A DNA stretch of 64,000 nt from JARRNE01 sp963824085 (GCA_963824085.1 CAWGNT010000013.1:248001-312000); one strand, 5' to 3'; numbered from the stretch's first letter, positions 16,575-25,144 are shown. Notes: a model not told the origin generated them from the letters alone. Translations and numbers: made by a program.

Positions 16575-17279
16575 ATGAACGCCGACGACCGAGAGAAGAC
16601 CTGCCTTCCGCTGCTCGCCGAGCTGCCGCTCTTTCGTGGCCTTGCGCAAGAGCCCTTGCGGTTCATCGCGGGCGGCTGCCACCAGCGTACCGCTCCCAAG
16701 GGCCTGGTGGTGTGCGAGAAAGGGAGTCAGCTCGACGGCTTTTTTTTCGTGATGAGCGGTCGCGTCAAGCTCGCTGTGCTCTCCGAAGACGGCTCGGAGC
16801 GCGTCCTCGATATCGTTCTGCCCGGAAGCTCGTTCGCCGAAGCGGCCGCCTTCTTGGGCGAGCCTTGCCCCGCCTACGCCCAGGCGCTTAGCGAGTCTCG
16901 GCTGCTTTACGTGGGCCAGCAACGTCTGCGCGAGGCGGTTGCCCGCTGGTCCGATGTTGCCGTCGCGGTGGTCGGCTGCCTTGCGCGGCAGGTCTACGAC
17001 CTTACCCGTGATCTGGAGGCCTGCTGCCTCAGGTCGGCCGCGCAACGTGTCGCCAGCTACCTCTTCAGAGCGGCGACCAGGGACGGCGCCGATGCCGACG
17101 GGGGAGAGGTCGTGCTGCCCGCCGCAAAGGTGGTCGTGGCGTCAAGCCTCGACCTGACGGCCGAGACCTTCTCCCGCGAGCTCCACGACCTGGTGCGCAA
17201 CGGCATTGTCGACGTGGAGCGACGCACGGTCAGGGTCCGCTCGCTGGAACGACTGCGCCTTCGCTGCGGAGTCTGTTGA
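16575..17279 (+). CDS. dnr: Crp/Fnr-family regulator, DNR/NnrR-like
   Basis: The protein has 234 residues. A cyclic-nucleotide-binding-like domain spans about 15-130 (LFRGLAQEPLRFIAG, FVMSGRVKLAVLSEDGSERV, PGSSFAEAAAFLGE). A long dimer helix and a C-terminal winged helix with recognition sequence LTAETFSREL follow. The E..SR residues fit binding to TTGAT-type half sites. It lacks the four-cysteine cluster of FNR, which fits the NO-responsive heme-type DNR group; that class call is inference. It sits just before napF and divergent from narX, and is a good candidate to read the FNR-like boxes listed here. Confidence 0.85.
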   Translation: MNADDREKTCLPLLAELPLFRGLAQEPLRFIAGGCHQRTAPKGLVVCEKGSQLDGFFFVMSGRVKLAVLSEDGSERVLDIVLPGSSFAEAAAFLGEPCPAYAQALSESRLLYVGQQRLREAVARWSDVAVAVVGCLARQVYDLTRDLEACCLRSAAQRVASYLFRAATRDGADADGGEVVLPAAKVVVASSLDLTAETFSRELHDLVRNGIVDVERRTVRVRSLERLRLRCGVC

Positions 17280-17320
17280 GAGGCAAGGTGGGATGCGGTC
17301 TCGTCCCCTCTGCGTCACTC

Positions 17321-17334
17321 TTGAGCCAAATCAA
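17321..17334. promoter_or_regulatory. FNR/DNR-like box 1 upstream of napF
   Basis: TTGAGCCAAATCAA matches TTGAT-N4-ATCAA except at one position. It is centred about 100 bases before the napF start. The hexamer at the expected -10 distance is poor, so this may be a secondary site. Confidence 0.5.
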
Positions 17335-17359
17335 GAACCGAACGAGGACTTCGTCAACC

Positions 17360-17373
17360 TTGATGCAGCTCAA
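17360..17373. promoter_or_regulatory. FNR/DNR-like box 2 upstream of napF
   Basis: TTGATGCAGCTCAA matches the FNR consensus with one change in the right half. A TAGGCA hexamer lies 22 bases after it. Class II geometry would put the start of transcription near 17408, giving a short leader before the GTG at 17429. Confidence 0.55.
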
Positions 17374-17428
17374 GTCGATTCCGTCCGCATTGCGGTAGGC
17401 ATAGCGGCTATCAGTGAGGCCTTCGTCT

Positions 17429-17977
17429 GTGACCCGGCTCGAAAATTTCGGTATCTCCCGCAGGCAGCTTTTCCGTGGTGACCTCGCCGGGGAGCGGCCG
17501 GCACTACGGCCACCGTGGGCGCCTTCGGAGCAGTCATTCGTCGCGCGCTGCGACCGCTGCCGCGACTGCATCCCGGCCTGTCCGGAACGGGTCATCCGTG
17601 TGGGCACCGGCGGGTTTCCGGAAATGGATTTCAGTGCGCGGGGCTGCAGCTTGTGTGGAGACTGCGTCGCGGCCTGTGGCGGTAAGGCCCTCACGGCCGA
17701 TCCCGCCACGGACAGGCCCTGGGAGCTGGTGGCGGCTATCGGTGACGCATGCCTGGCCCGGCGAGGCGTGGTCTGCCGCTCGTGCGGCGAGTCCTGCAGC
17801 GAGGATGCGATCTACTTTCGCCTCCGCGCCGGCGGGGTGGCCGAGCCCCTCCTGGAGCAGGATGCGTGCACGGGTTGCGGATGGTGCGTCGGCGTCTGTC
17901 CGACGCACGCGGTTCTGGTCATTGCGAGCTCGCGCCGGAGGGAGCGGGCATCACCGACGGAGCAGCTGAGCCTATGA
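17429..17977 (+). CDS. napF: NapF ferredoxin-type protein
   Basis: The protein has about 182 residues with four Fe-S cysteine groups: CDRCRDCIPACP, CSLCGDCVAACG, CRSCGESC and CTGCGWCVGVCP. NapF is a cytoplasmic accessory factor that helps load Fe-S into NapA before Tat export. I prefer the GTG at 17429 (VTRLENFGISRRQLFRG), because GTGAGG lies 9 bases before it. An in-frame GTG at 17414 is the alternative. The stop overlaps the ATG of napD (ATGA). It is the first gene of napFDAGHBC, the same order as in E. coli. Confidence 0.92.
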   Translation: MTRLENFGISRRQLFRGDLAGERPALRPPWAPSEQSFVARCDRCRDCIPACPERVIRVGTGGFPEMDFSARGCSLCGDCVAACGGKALTADPATDRPWELVAAIGDACLARRGVVCRSCGESCSEDAIYFRLRAGGVAEPLLEQDACTGCGWCVGVCPTHAVLVIASSRRRERASPTEQLSL

Positions 17978-18240
17978 ACATCTGCAGTTGTGTCGTCCAT
18001 ACCCGCATCGAGCGGGCCGGGGAGGTCGGCGAACGGCTGCGGGCGCTCCCGGGCGTGGAGGTCCACGGCGGCGAGGCGGAGGGAAAGCTGGTGGTCACGG
18101 TGGAGGACAGCGACGGCGCCCTAGCGGCGGATACCCTGGGCGCCATCGGCGCCGTCGAGGGGGTTATCAACACGGTTCTGATCTACCACTACGGTGACTA
18201 CGAAATCGAACAGTCCTTGGCGGAGGAGAGCAACCCGTGA
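17974..18240 (+). CDS. napD: NapD chaperone
   Basis: The protein has 88 residues and begins MNICSCVVHTRIERAGEVGE. It shows the ferredoxin-like beta-alpha-beta fold pattern of NapD, with VVHTR at the start and GVINTVLIYHYGDYE near the end. NapD binds the Tat signal peptide of NapA and delays export until the cofactors are in. It overlaps napF by four bases upstream and napA by four bases downstream (GTGA), so the three are translationally coupled. Confidence 0.93.
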   Translation: MNICSCVVHTRIERAGEVGERLRALPGVEVHGGEAEGKLVVTVEDSDGALAADTLGAIGAVEGVINTVLIYHYGDYEIEQSLAEESNP

Positions 18241-20801
18241 AAGTCACTCGACGTGAATTCATCAAGTCCCAGGCGGCGGTTGCGGCCGCGGCGGCAGCGG
18301 GCGTCACGCTGCCGGCCAGCACGCACCTGATGGCGGCGGAAGGCGATGAAGGCATCCGCTGGGACAAGGCCCCGTGCCGGTTCTGCGGCACCGGCTGCAG
18401 TGTGCTGGTGGGCGTCAAGGACGACAGGGTGGTCGCCAGCCAGGGTGATCCCGATGCGCCTGTCAACCGGGGCCTCAACTGTATCAAGGGTTACTTCCTG
18501 CCCAAGATCATGTACGGCAAGGACCGGCTCACCCAGCCCCTTCTGCGCAAGACCGATGGCAAGTTCGACAAGAACGGGAAGTTCGAGCCGGTCTCCTGGG
18601 ACGAGGCCTTCGACGTCATGGCGGAGAAGTGGAAGGAGGCCATGAAGAAGGAGGGCGGCCCCACCCGCGTCGGCATGTTCGGCTCCGGTCAGTGGACGGT
18701 ATGGGAGGGCTACGCCGCCTCCAAGCTCATCAAGGCGGGCTTGCGCTCCAACAACCTGGACCCCAACGCCCGACACTGCATGGCCTCCGCCGTGGTCGCT
18801 TTCATTCGCCACTTCGGCATCGACGAGCCCATGGGCTGTTACGACGACCTGGAGCATGCCGACGTCTTCGTGCTGTGGGGCGCGAATATGGCCGAGATGC
18901 ACCCGATCCTGTGGTCGCGCCTCACCGACACGCGCCTGACCAAGGAAGGCTGCGAGGTTCACGTGCTCTCGACCTTCGAGAACCGCTGCTTCGAGCTTGC
19001 GGACAACCCGATTGTCTTCAAGCCGCAGACCGATCTCGCGATCCAGAACTACATCTGCAACTACATCATCCAAAACGGGCACGTAAACAAGGAGTTCGTC
19101 GACAAGCACGTCAACTTCAAGAAGACGGCCCTGAACATCGGCTACGGGCTGCGTCCGACCAATCCGCTGGAGCAGAAGGCGACCAACAACGGCTATCCGG
19201 ATCCCAAGAATCCGGGCGAGAAGAAGGGCAACCCGATGGCCGCGGAGGGCATCAGCTTCGAGGAGTTTGCCAAGCTGGTCGAGCCCTACACGCTCGACTA
19301 CGTCTCCGAGCTCTCCGGGGTGCCCAAGGAGAACCTGGAGCGCTTGGCCAAGGTGTACGCGGATCCGAACAAGAAGGTCAGCTCCTACTGGACCATGGGC
19401 TTCAACCAGCACACCCGCGGCAGCTGGGTGAACGGCAACATGTACAACGTGCACCTGCTGGTCGGAAAGATCTCGGAGCCGGGCAATGGACCCTTCTCAC
19501 TCACGGGACAGCCGTCGGCTTGTGGTACTGCGCGCGAGGTCGGGACCTTCGCCCACCGCCTCCCGGCGGACCTGGTGGTGATGAAGCCCGAGCACCGCGC
19601 CATGGCCGAGCGGATCTGGCAGCTTCCTGAGGGGACGCTGAACGGCAAGATCGGCTACCACGCTGTGCTGATGCACCGGATGCTCCACGACGGCAAGATG
19701 AATTGCTACTGGCAGATGTGCAACAACAACATGCAGGCCGCTGCCAACATGAACGGGGAGAGCTATCCGGGCTGGCGTAACGCGGACAACTTCATCACCG
19801 TCTCCGACCCGTATCCGACGGTCTCCGCCCAGGCGGCGGACCTCATCCTGCCCACCGCCATGTGGACGGAGAAGGAGGGCGCCTACGGCAATGCCGAGCG
19901 GCGCACCCAGTTCTGGCGCCAGCAAGTGAAGGCACCCGGGGAGTCCCAGTCGGACCTGTGGCAGATCATGGAGTTCGCAAAGCGCTTCAAGGTCGATGAG
20001 GTGTGGCCGGAGGAGCTCCTGGCCAAGAAGCCTGAGTACAAGGGCAAGACACTGTACGACGTCCTGTTCACAAACGGGGTGGTCGACAAGTTCCCCTACG
20101 ACGGCAAAATCGTTGACGATCGCGGCAACCAGTACGCCAACGACGAGAGCGCGTACTTCGGCTACTACGTGCAAAAGGGCCTGTTCGAGGAGTACGCGTC
20201 CTTCGGGCGCGGGCATGGGCATGACCTGGCCGCCTTCGATGCCTACCACAAGACGCGCGGCCTGCGCTGGCCCGTCGTGGACGGCAAGGAGACCTTGTGG
20301 CGCTTCCGCGAGGGCTTCGACCCTTACGCGAAGGAGAAGAACCCGCAGGTGGCCGCGGGCGACGTTTACTTCTACGGGAACAAGGACGGCAAGGCGAACG
20401 TCATCTTTGCGCCCTACGACCCGCCGGCGGAGAGTCCGGACGACAAGTACCCGCTGTGGCTGTGCACCGGGCGCGTGCTGGAACACTGGCATTCGGGCTC
20501 CATGACCCGGCGCGTACCCGAGCTCTATCGGGCGGTGCCCGATGCCCAGGTCTTTATGAACAAGAAGGACGCGCGGAAGCTCCAGTTGCGCGACGGGCAG
20601 GTCGCCAAGATTTCCACCCGCCGCGGTGACATCCTCGCCCGGGTGGAGACGCGTGGCCGCAACCGCCCGCCGGAGGGACTGATCTTCATCCCCTGGTTCG
20701 ACGCCAGTCGCCTGGTGAACAAGCTGACGCTCGACGCCACCTGCCCACTCTCCAAGGAGACGGACTACAAGAAGTGCGCGGCCAAGGTGGAGAGGGCCTG
20801 A
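18237..20801 (+). CDS. napA: Periplasmic nitrate reductase, catalytic subunit NapA
   Basis: The protein has 854 residues and starts at a GTG inside the napD stop. It opens with a Tat signal (RREFIKSQAAVAAAAAAGVT). The [4Fe-4S] ligands are in CRFCGTGCSVLVGV and NRGLNCIKGYF. The Mo-bis-MGD ligand cysteine is in DPNARHCMASAVVAF. C-terminal MGD contacts such as GRVLEHWHSGSMTRR and NPYP-type motifs are present. It reduces nitrate to nitrite in the periplasm, taking electrons from NapB. Length matches the large gammaproteobacterial NapA group. A 270-base palindromic element, rather than the usual tight junction, follows its stop. Confidence 0.97.
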   Translation: MKVTRREFIKSQAAVAAAAAAGVTLPASTHLMAAEGDEGIRWDKAPCRFCGTGCSVLVGVKDDRVVASQGDPDAPVNRGLNCIKGYFLPKIMYGKDRLTQPLLRKTDGKFDKNGKFEPVSWDEAFDVMAEKWKEAMKKEGGPTRVGMFGSGQWTVWEGYAASKLIKAGLRSNNLDPNARHCMASAVVAFIRHFGIDEPMGCYDDLEHADVFVLWGANMAEMHPILWSRLTDTRLTKEGCEVHVLSTFENRCFELADNPIVFKPQTDLAIQNYICNYIIQNGHVNKEFVDKHVNFKKTALNIGYGLRPTNPLEQKATNNGYPDPKNPGEKKGNPMAAEGISFEEFAKLVEPYTLDYVSELSGVPKENLERLAKVYADPNKKVSSYWTMGFNQHTRGSWVNGNMYNVHLLVGKISEPGNGPFSLTGQPSACGTAREVGTFAHRLPADLVVMKPEHRAMAERIWQLPEGTLNGKIGYHAVLMHRMLHDGKMNCYWQMCNNNMQAAANMNGESYPGWRNADNFITVSDPYPTVSAQAADLILPTAMWTEKEGAYGNAERRTQFWRQQVKAPGESQSDLWQIMEFAKRFKVDEVWPEELLAKKPEYKGKTLYDVLFTNGVVDKFPYDGKIVDDRGNQYANDESAYFGYYVQKGLFEEYASFGRGHGHDLAAFDAYHKTRGLRWPVVDGKETLWRFREGFDPYAKEKNPQVAAGDVYFYGNKDGKANVIFAPYDPPAESPDDKYPLWLCTGRVLEHWHSGSMTRRVPELYRAVPDAQVFMNKKDARKLQLRDGQVAKISTRRGDILARVETRGRNRPPEGLIFIPWFDASRLVNKLTLDATCPLSKETDYKKCAAKVERA

Positions 20802-20811
20802 GCGGGGATCG

Positions 20812-21082
20812 AAGCGCAGAGACGCAGAGGGTCCAATGAAGGCTATTTGCAGCGCCGCATATTGGTCACAGTGTAATCCTTTCAACCTGGTGCTCAAGCT
20901 GCGGCTTCACACTAGTACCCAAGCTCCGCTTGGGCACCTTCGTCGTCGAAGCTCTGCTTCCACTGCGCCCGACCAGGTGCCTATGGGTAGGCTCATAGAA
21001 GCAGAGCTTCGGGATCTGCGTGCCCAAGCGGGAGCTTGGGTACGAGGAAGGACCAAAGCGTCTGCCTCTGCGTCTTTGCGGT
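20812..21082. repeat. Nested inverted-repeat element between napA and napG
   Basis: The outer arms are AAGCGCAGAGACGCAGAGG (from 20812) and, inverted, CCTCTGCGTCTTTGCGG (to 21081). Inside, a 23-24-base arm at 20915-20937 and 21020-21043 shares CCCAAGC...GCTTGGG, and GAAGCTCTGCTTC faces GAAGCAGAGCTTC. Each inner arm is also a small hairpin. It fills nearly the whole gap and holds no gene. This looks like a MITE- or REP-type insertion. Confidence 0.8.
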
Positions 21083-21097
21083 TAATGGAGGCTGGTA

Positions 21098-21955
21098 ATG
21101 GCTGAGCCTGGGCGTGTAGACAAAAAGCGCGTCAGTCGCCGCCAGTTTGTCGGCGACCTGCTGAAGAGTGCGTGCGGCGTCGGCCTCTTTGGCCTCGGGT
21201 TGGGACTCTATTCGCAGCGGGCTTCCTCCCTGCCGGCCTGGGCCATCCGACCTCCGGGGGCGCTGCCAGAGGATAACTTCACCGGCGCGTGTATCCGCTG
21301 CGGGCTGTGCGTACGCGACTGTCCTTTCGACATGCTCCACCTGGGCGAGGTCGGCCAAGAGATTCCCACCGGAACCCCATACTTCGTTGCCCGAGAGAAG
21401 GGCTGCGAGATGTGTGAGGACATCCCCTGTGTCGCGGCCTGTCCCACCAACGCCCTGAGCCATGACCTGACCGACATCAACGAGGCGCGGATGGGGCTCG
21501 CGGTGCTGTTGGACCATGAGAGCTGCATCGCCTTTCAGGGCCTGCGCTGCGAGGTCTGCTACCAGATCTGCCCGCTCAAGGACGAGGCCATCACCCTGGA
21601 GCGACACCATAATGAGCGCTCTGGGAAGCACGCCCTCTTCATTCCGGTCGTCCACTCCGACCGCTGCACCGGCTGCGGCAAGTGTGAGGAGGCCTGCATC
21701 CTCGAGCAGGCCGCGATCAAGGTACTGCCCATGCACCTGGCAAAGGGCGAGCTTGGCCGGCACTACCGCCTCGGCTGGAAGCAAAAGGACAAGGCAGGCC
21801 ACTCCTTGGTCACTCCCGACATTCAGCATCAGTACAACCTGCCCGAGGGCATGCGTTACGAGCACGGAGGCCGCGGGCTGATCGAGGATGGTGCCGAGGA
21901 GGTGCCCTTCTCCGACAACCCACTGGATACCCTCAACCGCAAGGGCGGGCTCTAG
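21098..21955 (+). CDS. napG: NapG ferredoxin, quinol-to-NapB electron transfer
   Basis: The protein has 285 residues. It starts with a Tat-type signal (SRRQFVGDLLKSACGVGLFG), then four [4Fe-4S] groups: CIRCGLCVRDCP, CEMCEDIPCVAACP, CEVCYQICP with an earlier C, and CTGCGKCEEACI. NapG works with membrane NapH to pass electrons from menaquinol or ubiquinol to periplasmic NapAB. GGAGG lies 8 bases before the ATG at 21098. Because the palindromic element lies directly upstream, napGHBC may have reduced or separate expression relative to napFDA. Confidence 0.95.
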   Translation: MAEPGRVDKKRVSRRQFVGDLLKSACGVGLFGLGLGLYSQRASSLPAWAIRPPGALPEDNFTGACIRCGLCVRDCPFDMLHLGEVGQEIPTGTPYFVAREKGCEMCEDIPCVAACPTNALSHDLTDINEARMGLAVLLDHESCIAFQGLRCEVCYQICPLKDEAITLERHHNERSGKHALFIPVVHSDRCTGCGKCEEACILEQAAIKVLPMHLAKGELGRHYRLGWKQKDKAGHSLVTPDIQHQYNLPEGMRYEHGGRGLIEDGAEEVPFSDNPLDTLNRKGGL

Positions 21956-21970
21956 GCTCGTGAGCAGGCA

Positions 21971-22870
21971 ATGACACGTTCCGATTATCCCGGCAAGGCG
22001 GCGGTCGAGGCCCGCGGGTGGATTAGGGCCCACAAGTGGCTGGTGCTGAGACGGTTGAGCCAGTTGGGAATCTTGGGACTGTTCCTGCTTGGACCCCTCG
22101 CGGGTATCTGGGTGGTGAAGGGCAATCTGTCCGCCAGCATGACCCTCGACGTCCTGCCGCTTGCCGACCCCATGCTGCTGCTGCAGTCGATGCTGTCAGG
22201 GAATCTCCCTGTACTGAGCGGCGCGATCGGCGCACTGATCGTGTTGGGCTTCTATGCCCTCGTTGGCGGTCGCGTGTTCTGCTCGTGGGTATGTCCGGTG
22301 AACCCGATCACCGATCTGGCTGCCTGGTTGCGGCGGCGTTTGGATTTGCGAGCCAGCGCCAAGCTTTCGCGCAACCTGCGTTACTGGATGCTGGGGCTCG
22401 TCTTGCTGCTGCCGGCGGTTACTGGCGTCATCGCGTGGGAGTACGTCAATCCGGTGTCCATGCTCCACCGCGGGCTCATCTTTGGGATGGGGTTTGCCTG
22501 GGTGGTCCTGCTCGGCGTGTTCCTGCTCGACCTGTTCGTGGCCAAGCACGCGTGGTGCGGTCACCTATGTCCGGTCGGCGCCTTCTACGGACTCGTGGGT
22601 GCCAAGGCGGTGATACGGGTGTCGGCGGCGCGGCGCGATGCCTGCAATGACTGTATGGACTGCTTCGCCGTCTGCCCCGAGCCCCAGGTGATCAAGCCGG
22701 CCCTCAAGGGGGCAAGTAAGGGGACGAGCCCAGTGATATTGGACATCAATTGTACCAACTGCGGCCGCTGCATCGACGTCTGCTCGTTGGACGTCTTTCG
22801 TTTCGGCACCGGCCGACCACGCGACACGACGATCCCTGCTTCCGGGCGGCAGCGGATACAGAGGGCATGA
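21971..22870 (+). CDS. napH: NapH membrane ferredoxin quinol oxidase
   Basis: The protein has 299 residues and four membrane helices (about 27-48, 78-98, 132-152, 170-190). Two conserved CxxxCP motifs face the cytoplasm (FCSWVCPVNP, WCGHLCPVGA). Two C-terminal [4Fe-4S] sites are CNDCMDCFAVCP and CTNCGRCIDVC. NapH anchors NapG and oxidises quinol. It starts 15 bases after napG. Family length and motif order are normal. Confidence 0.95.
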   Translation: MTRSDYPGKAAVEARGWIRAHKWLVLRRLSQLGILGLFLLGPLAGIWVVKGNLSASMTLDVLPLADPMLLLQSMLSGNLPVLSGAIGALIVLGFYALVGGRVFCSWVCPVNPITDLAAWLRRRLDLRASAKLSRNLRYWMLGLVLLLPAVTGVIAWEYVNPVSMLHRGLIFGMGFAWVVLLGVFLLDLFVAKHAWCGHLCPVGAFYGLVGAKAVIRVSAARRDACNDCMDCFAVCPEPQVIKPALKGASKGTSPVILDINCTNCGRCIDVCSLDVFRFGTGRPRDTTIPASGRQRIQRA

Positions 22871-22911
22871 GCTCGCGCGGATTTCGACACTGAGGTGGTG
22901 GAGATTAGGTG

Positions 22912-23346
22912 ATGAAGACGAAGACCCTTGTGACACTGACCGCGTCAATAGCTGCGATGGCCTTGAGCGGCTCCCCCATGGCGGCGGCCGTCGAGTCGCT
23001 GCGAGGCGAGAGCGCCTTGAGCAGCGAGTCCCCCCCGCCGGAGAAACATCAGGTGCAGGCCGTCGAGGGCGGCGTCCCGCGCTCATACAGGGAGCAGCCG
23101 CCGATGATCCCCCACGACATTGAGAAGTACGAGATTTCGCTGCGGGAGAACGGTTGCCTTAAGTGCCACAGTGAAGCGACCTACAAGGTCGAGCGGGCCA
23201 GGCGGATCCCGGACAGCCACTACCTGGACCGCGACGGCAAGAAGCTCTCCAAGATCTCCATGCGCCGCTATTTCTGCACTCAGTGCCATGCCCCGCAGGT
23301 CTCAGGCGCGCCGCTGGTCGAGAATGTTTTTCAGGGGCGCAAGTAA
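22912..23346 (+). CDS. napB: NapB diheme cytochrome c, nitrate reductase small subunit
   Basis: The protein has about 144 residues with a cleavable signal peptide (LVTLTASIAAMALSGSPMAA). It has two heme c sites, CLKCH and CTQCH, and the conserved YEISLRENGC approach and APQVSGAPLVENVF end typical of NapB. It passes electrons to NapA in the periplasm. I use the ATG at 22912; the GTG three bases earlier is possible, since GGAG lies 9 bases before the ATG. It follows napH by about 40 bases. Confidence 0.95.
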   Translation: MKTKTLVTLTASIAAMALSGSPMAAAVESLRGESALSSESPPPEKHQVQAVEGGVPRSYREQPPMIPHDIEKYEISLRENGCLKCHSEATYKVERARRIPDSHYLDRDGKKLSKISMRRYFCTQCHAPQVSGAPLVENVFQGRK

Positions 23347-23421
23347 GAGGCAGAGCAACCGCGCCGTTCGGCCGCGTGGATCTGTCCGCGGCATCCATCA
23401 AGCAGTGGGGAAGTACTCCAA

Positions 23422-24060
23422 ATGAGCGAAGACAAATCCCGCACAAGGCGGAAGACCCTGATCATTCTCATCGTCGGTGTGGCCCTCGGTATCATCTTCT
23501 GGGGCGGTTTCAACACGGCCATGGAGGCGACCAATACCGAGACCTTCTGTGTGTCCTGTCACGAGATGGAGGCGAATGTCTACCAGGAGCTGCAAGACAC
23601 CATCCACTACGCGAACCGTACGGGCGTGCGCGCCACCTGCCCGGACTGCCACGTGCCGAAGGACTGGGTGCATAAGTTTGTGCGCAAGGTCCGGGCGACC
23701 AACGAGCTCTATCATCACTTTATGGGCTCGGTCGATACGCCGAAGAAGTTCGAGGAGAAGCGTATCGAGCTGGCGCAGCACGTGTGGCAGACCATGAAGG
23801 CGACGGACTCCCGCGAGTGCCGCAACTGCCACAACTACCAATCCATGAGCTTCGAGAAGCAGACGAGCCGCAGTCAGAAGCGCCATGAGGACGCGGAGGC
23901 GCAGGGCCTGACCTGCATCGACTGCCACAAAGGGATCGCCCATCATCTGCCCTACGAATACGATCCGGAGAAGGATATCCCCGGGAAGAGCATCTACTAT
24001 ACGCAGCTGGTCACGACACCAAAGCCGAGCGAGGCATCGCCTCAGCCTCACCAGCCATGA
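23422..24060 (+). CDS. napC: NapC tetraheme quinol dehydrogenase
   Basis: The protein has 212 residues. An N-terminal membrane anchor (about 11-30, IILIVGVALGIIFWGGF) precedes a periplasmic domain with four heme c motifs: CVSCH, CPDCH, CRNCH and CIDCH. The NapC/NirT family oxidises membrane quinol and reduces NapAB. As the cluster also has NapGH, two electron routes to NapA are encoded. It is the last gene of the nap operon, followed by a dispersed palindromic repeat at 24143. Confidence 0.96.
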   Translation: MSEDKSRTRRKTLIILIVGVALGIIFWGGFNTAMEATNTETFCVSCHEMEANVYQELQDTIHYANRTGVRATCPDCHVPKDWVHKFVRKVRATNELYHHFMGSVDTPKKFEEKRIELAQHVWQTMKATDSRECRNCHNYQSMSFEKQTSRSQKRHEDAEAQGLTCIDCHKGIAHHLPYEYDPEKDIPGKSIYYTQLVTTPKPSEASPQPHQP

Positions 24061-24142
24061 GCGTTGGGCGGCGGACAATCTGACACTTTCGCCGGGACTG
24101 GGTAGATACGCAGCTCACGTCACTTTTCGCTTCGCCGCCGTA

Positions 24143-24243
24143 GGGGCCGGGTTGCACCTGCCGGGGTGTCGGCAGCAAGGAGGCTGCCGTCAAGGCTACA
24201 GGGATGTATTCACGCCGTCCCCCGGCGGGTGCAACCCGGCCCC
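24143..24243. repeat. Dispersed palindromic repeat, copy B (101 bp)
   Basis: It begins GGGGCCGGGTTGCACC and ends GGTGCAACCCGGCCCC, a 16-base perfect inverted pair extended inward by CGGGG/CCCCGG. It shares the GTCGGCAGCAAGGAGGCTGC core and GAAAAACGAAAAAC right flank with copy A at 11537-11638. It lies 80 bases after napC and could act as its terminator. Confidence 0.85.
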
Positions 24244-24444
24244 GAAAAACGAAAAACTCGGATGAGAACGGTATTGAGCCGTGCCGGTCTTCTTTTGGCC
24301 GGGCACCAAGTCCGGGTACGAACAGCTGCCGCGGTTCTGGGCGGTGATCCCCGCGAGCGCCTGCAGGGGCATCTGACCAAGGTCAAGGACGTTCTGTCCG
24401 TGGACGCCAAAATCGGTCCCGAACTAACCGCGAGGGACCTCCCC

Positions 24445-24882
24445 ATGGCAGACACTATCTCCCGCTACCTGGCAAGGGATCACCGCCGCTGCGATCACCT
24501 GCTTGCCGCATGTGAGGCAGCCGTGGAGTCCGGTGCTTGGGAATCGGCCGACGACTCGGCGGCCCGATTCCGCGACGCCACCCTGCACCACTTCGCGCTC
24601 GAAGAAGAGCTGTTGTTTCCGGAGCTCGAACAGGTGAACCCCGCAGCCAGCGGACCGGCGAGCGTTATGAGGGCGGAGCATCGGCAGATGCGCCAGTTGC
24701 TCGAGGACCTAGCGGCCGACGTCCGTGCGCGCGACCGTGAGGCTTGCCTAAGCGCCTTGGAAACCATGCACATGCTAAGTCAGCAGCACAATGCCAAGGA
24801 GGAGTCGGTTCTCTATCCCATGGCAGACATGTCCTTGGCCGGTGCGGCTGGGGCCCTCGTGGCGCGTATGGAGGAGGGCTGA
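24445..24882 (+). CDS. Hemerythrin-like (HHE) diiron protein
   Basis: The protein has 145 residues and begins MADTISRYLARDHRRCDHLL. The HHE cation-binding four-helix pattern is visible: DH at residues 12-13, HHFALEEELLFPELE in the second helix, RAEHRQMRQLLEDL in the third and QQHNAKEESVLYPM in the fourth. These His/Glu residues bind a diiron site that handles O2 or NO. The frame is open further upstream to 24262, but the family start and a nearby GAGG point to 24445. It starts a tight four-gene unit with DUF2249, a polytopic membrane protein and a pentapeptide protein. Confidence 0.85.
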   Translation: MADTISRYLARDHRRCDHLLAACEAAVESGAWESADDSAARFRDATLHHFALEEELLFPELEQVNPAASGPASVMRAEHRQMRQLLEDLAADVRARDREACLSALETMHMLSQQHNAKEESVLYPMADMSLAGAAGALVARMEEG

Positions 24883-24886
24883 GGGC

Positions 24887-25144
24887 ATGGAGCGGCTGCT
24901 CGATGTCAGAGCCCTCGAGCCTCCGGAGCCGCTGGAACGTATCCTCGACACGCTGGCGGGCATGCCCCCGGAGCACCGTCTGCGCGTATTTCTTCGGCGG
25001 GAGCCTTTCCCCTTGTACAACTTCCTGCGCCGGATGGGATATCAGTGGCGAGCTCATGGCGAAGAGGGGCGCTTCGAGGTCCTGATCTGGTCGAGTGAGG
25101 CGCCACCGGACACGGGCGAAGGGGTGTCGCGTCCGACATGCTGA
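24887..25144 (+). CDS. DUF2249 domain protein
   Basis: The protein has 85 residues and begins MERLLDVRALEPPEPLERIL. It shows the DUF2249 pattern: D-R-L-PPEP, then LRVFLRREPFPLYNFLRRMG and a closing FEVLIW strand. The fold is TusA-like. In many denitrifiers DUF2249 proteins sit beside hemerythrins and NnrS, which suggests a role in nitrosative stress or metal-centre repair. That role is not established. It starts 5 bases after the hemerythrin stop, and its own stop overlaps the next gene's start by 7 bases. Confidence 0.85.
   Translation: MERLLDVRALEPPEPLERILDTLAGMPPEHRLRVFLRREPFPLYNFLRRMGYQWRAHGEEGRFEVLIWSSEAPPDTGEGVSRPTC

Noticed and set aside
18198..20897. Very long open frames antisense to napA (about 418 and 466 codons)
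   Set aside because: They mirror the codon structure of a highly conserved gene, lack ribosome binding sites and have low-complexity valine/leucine/glycine-rich translations. GC-rich antisense shadows.
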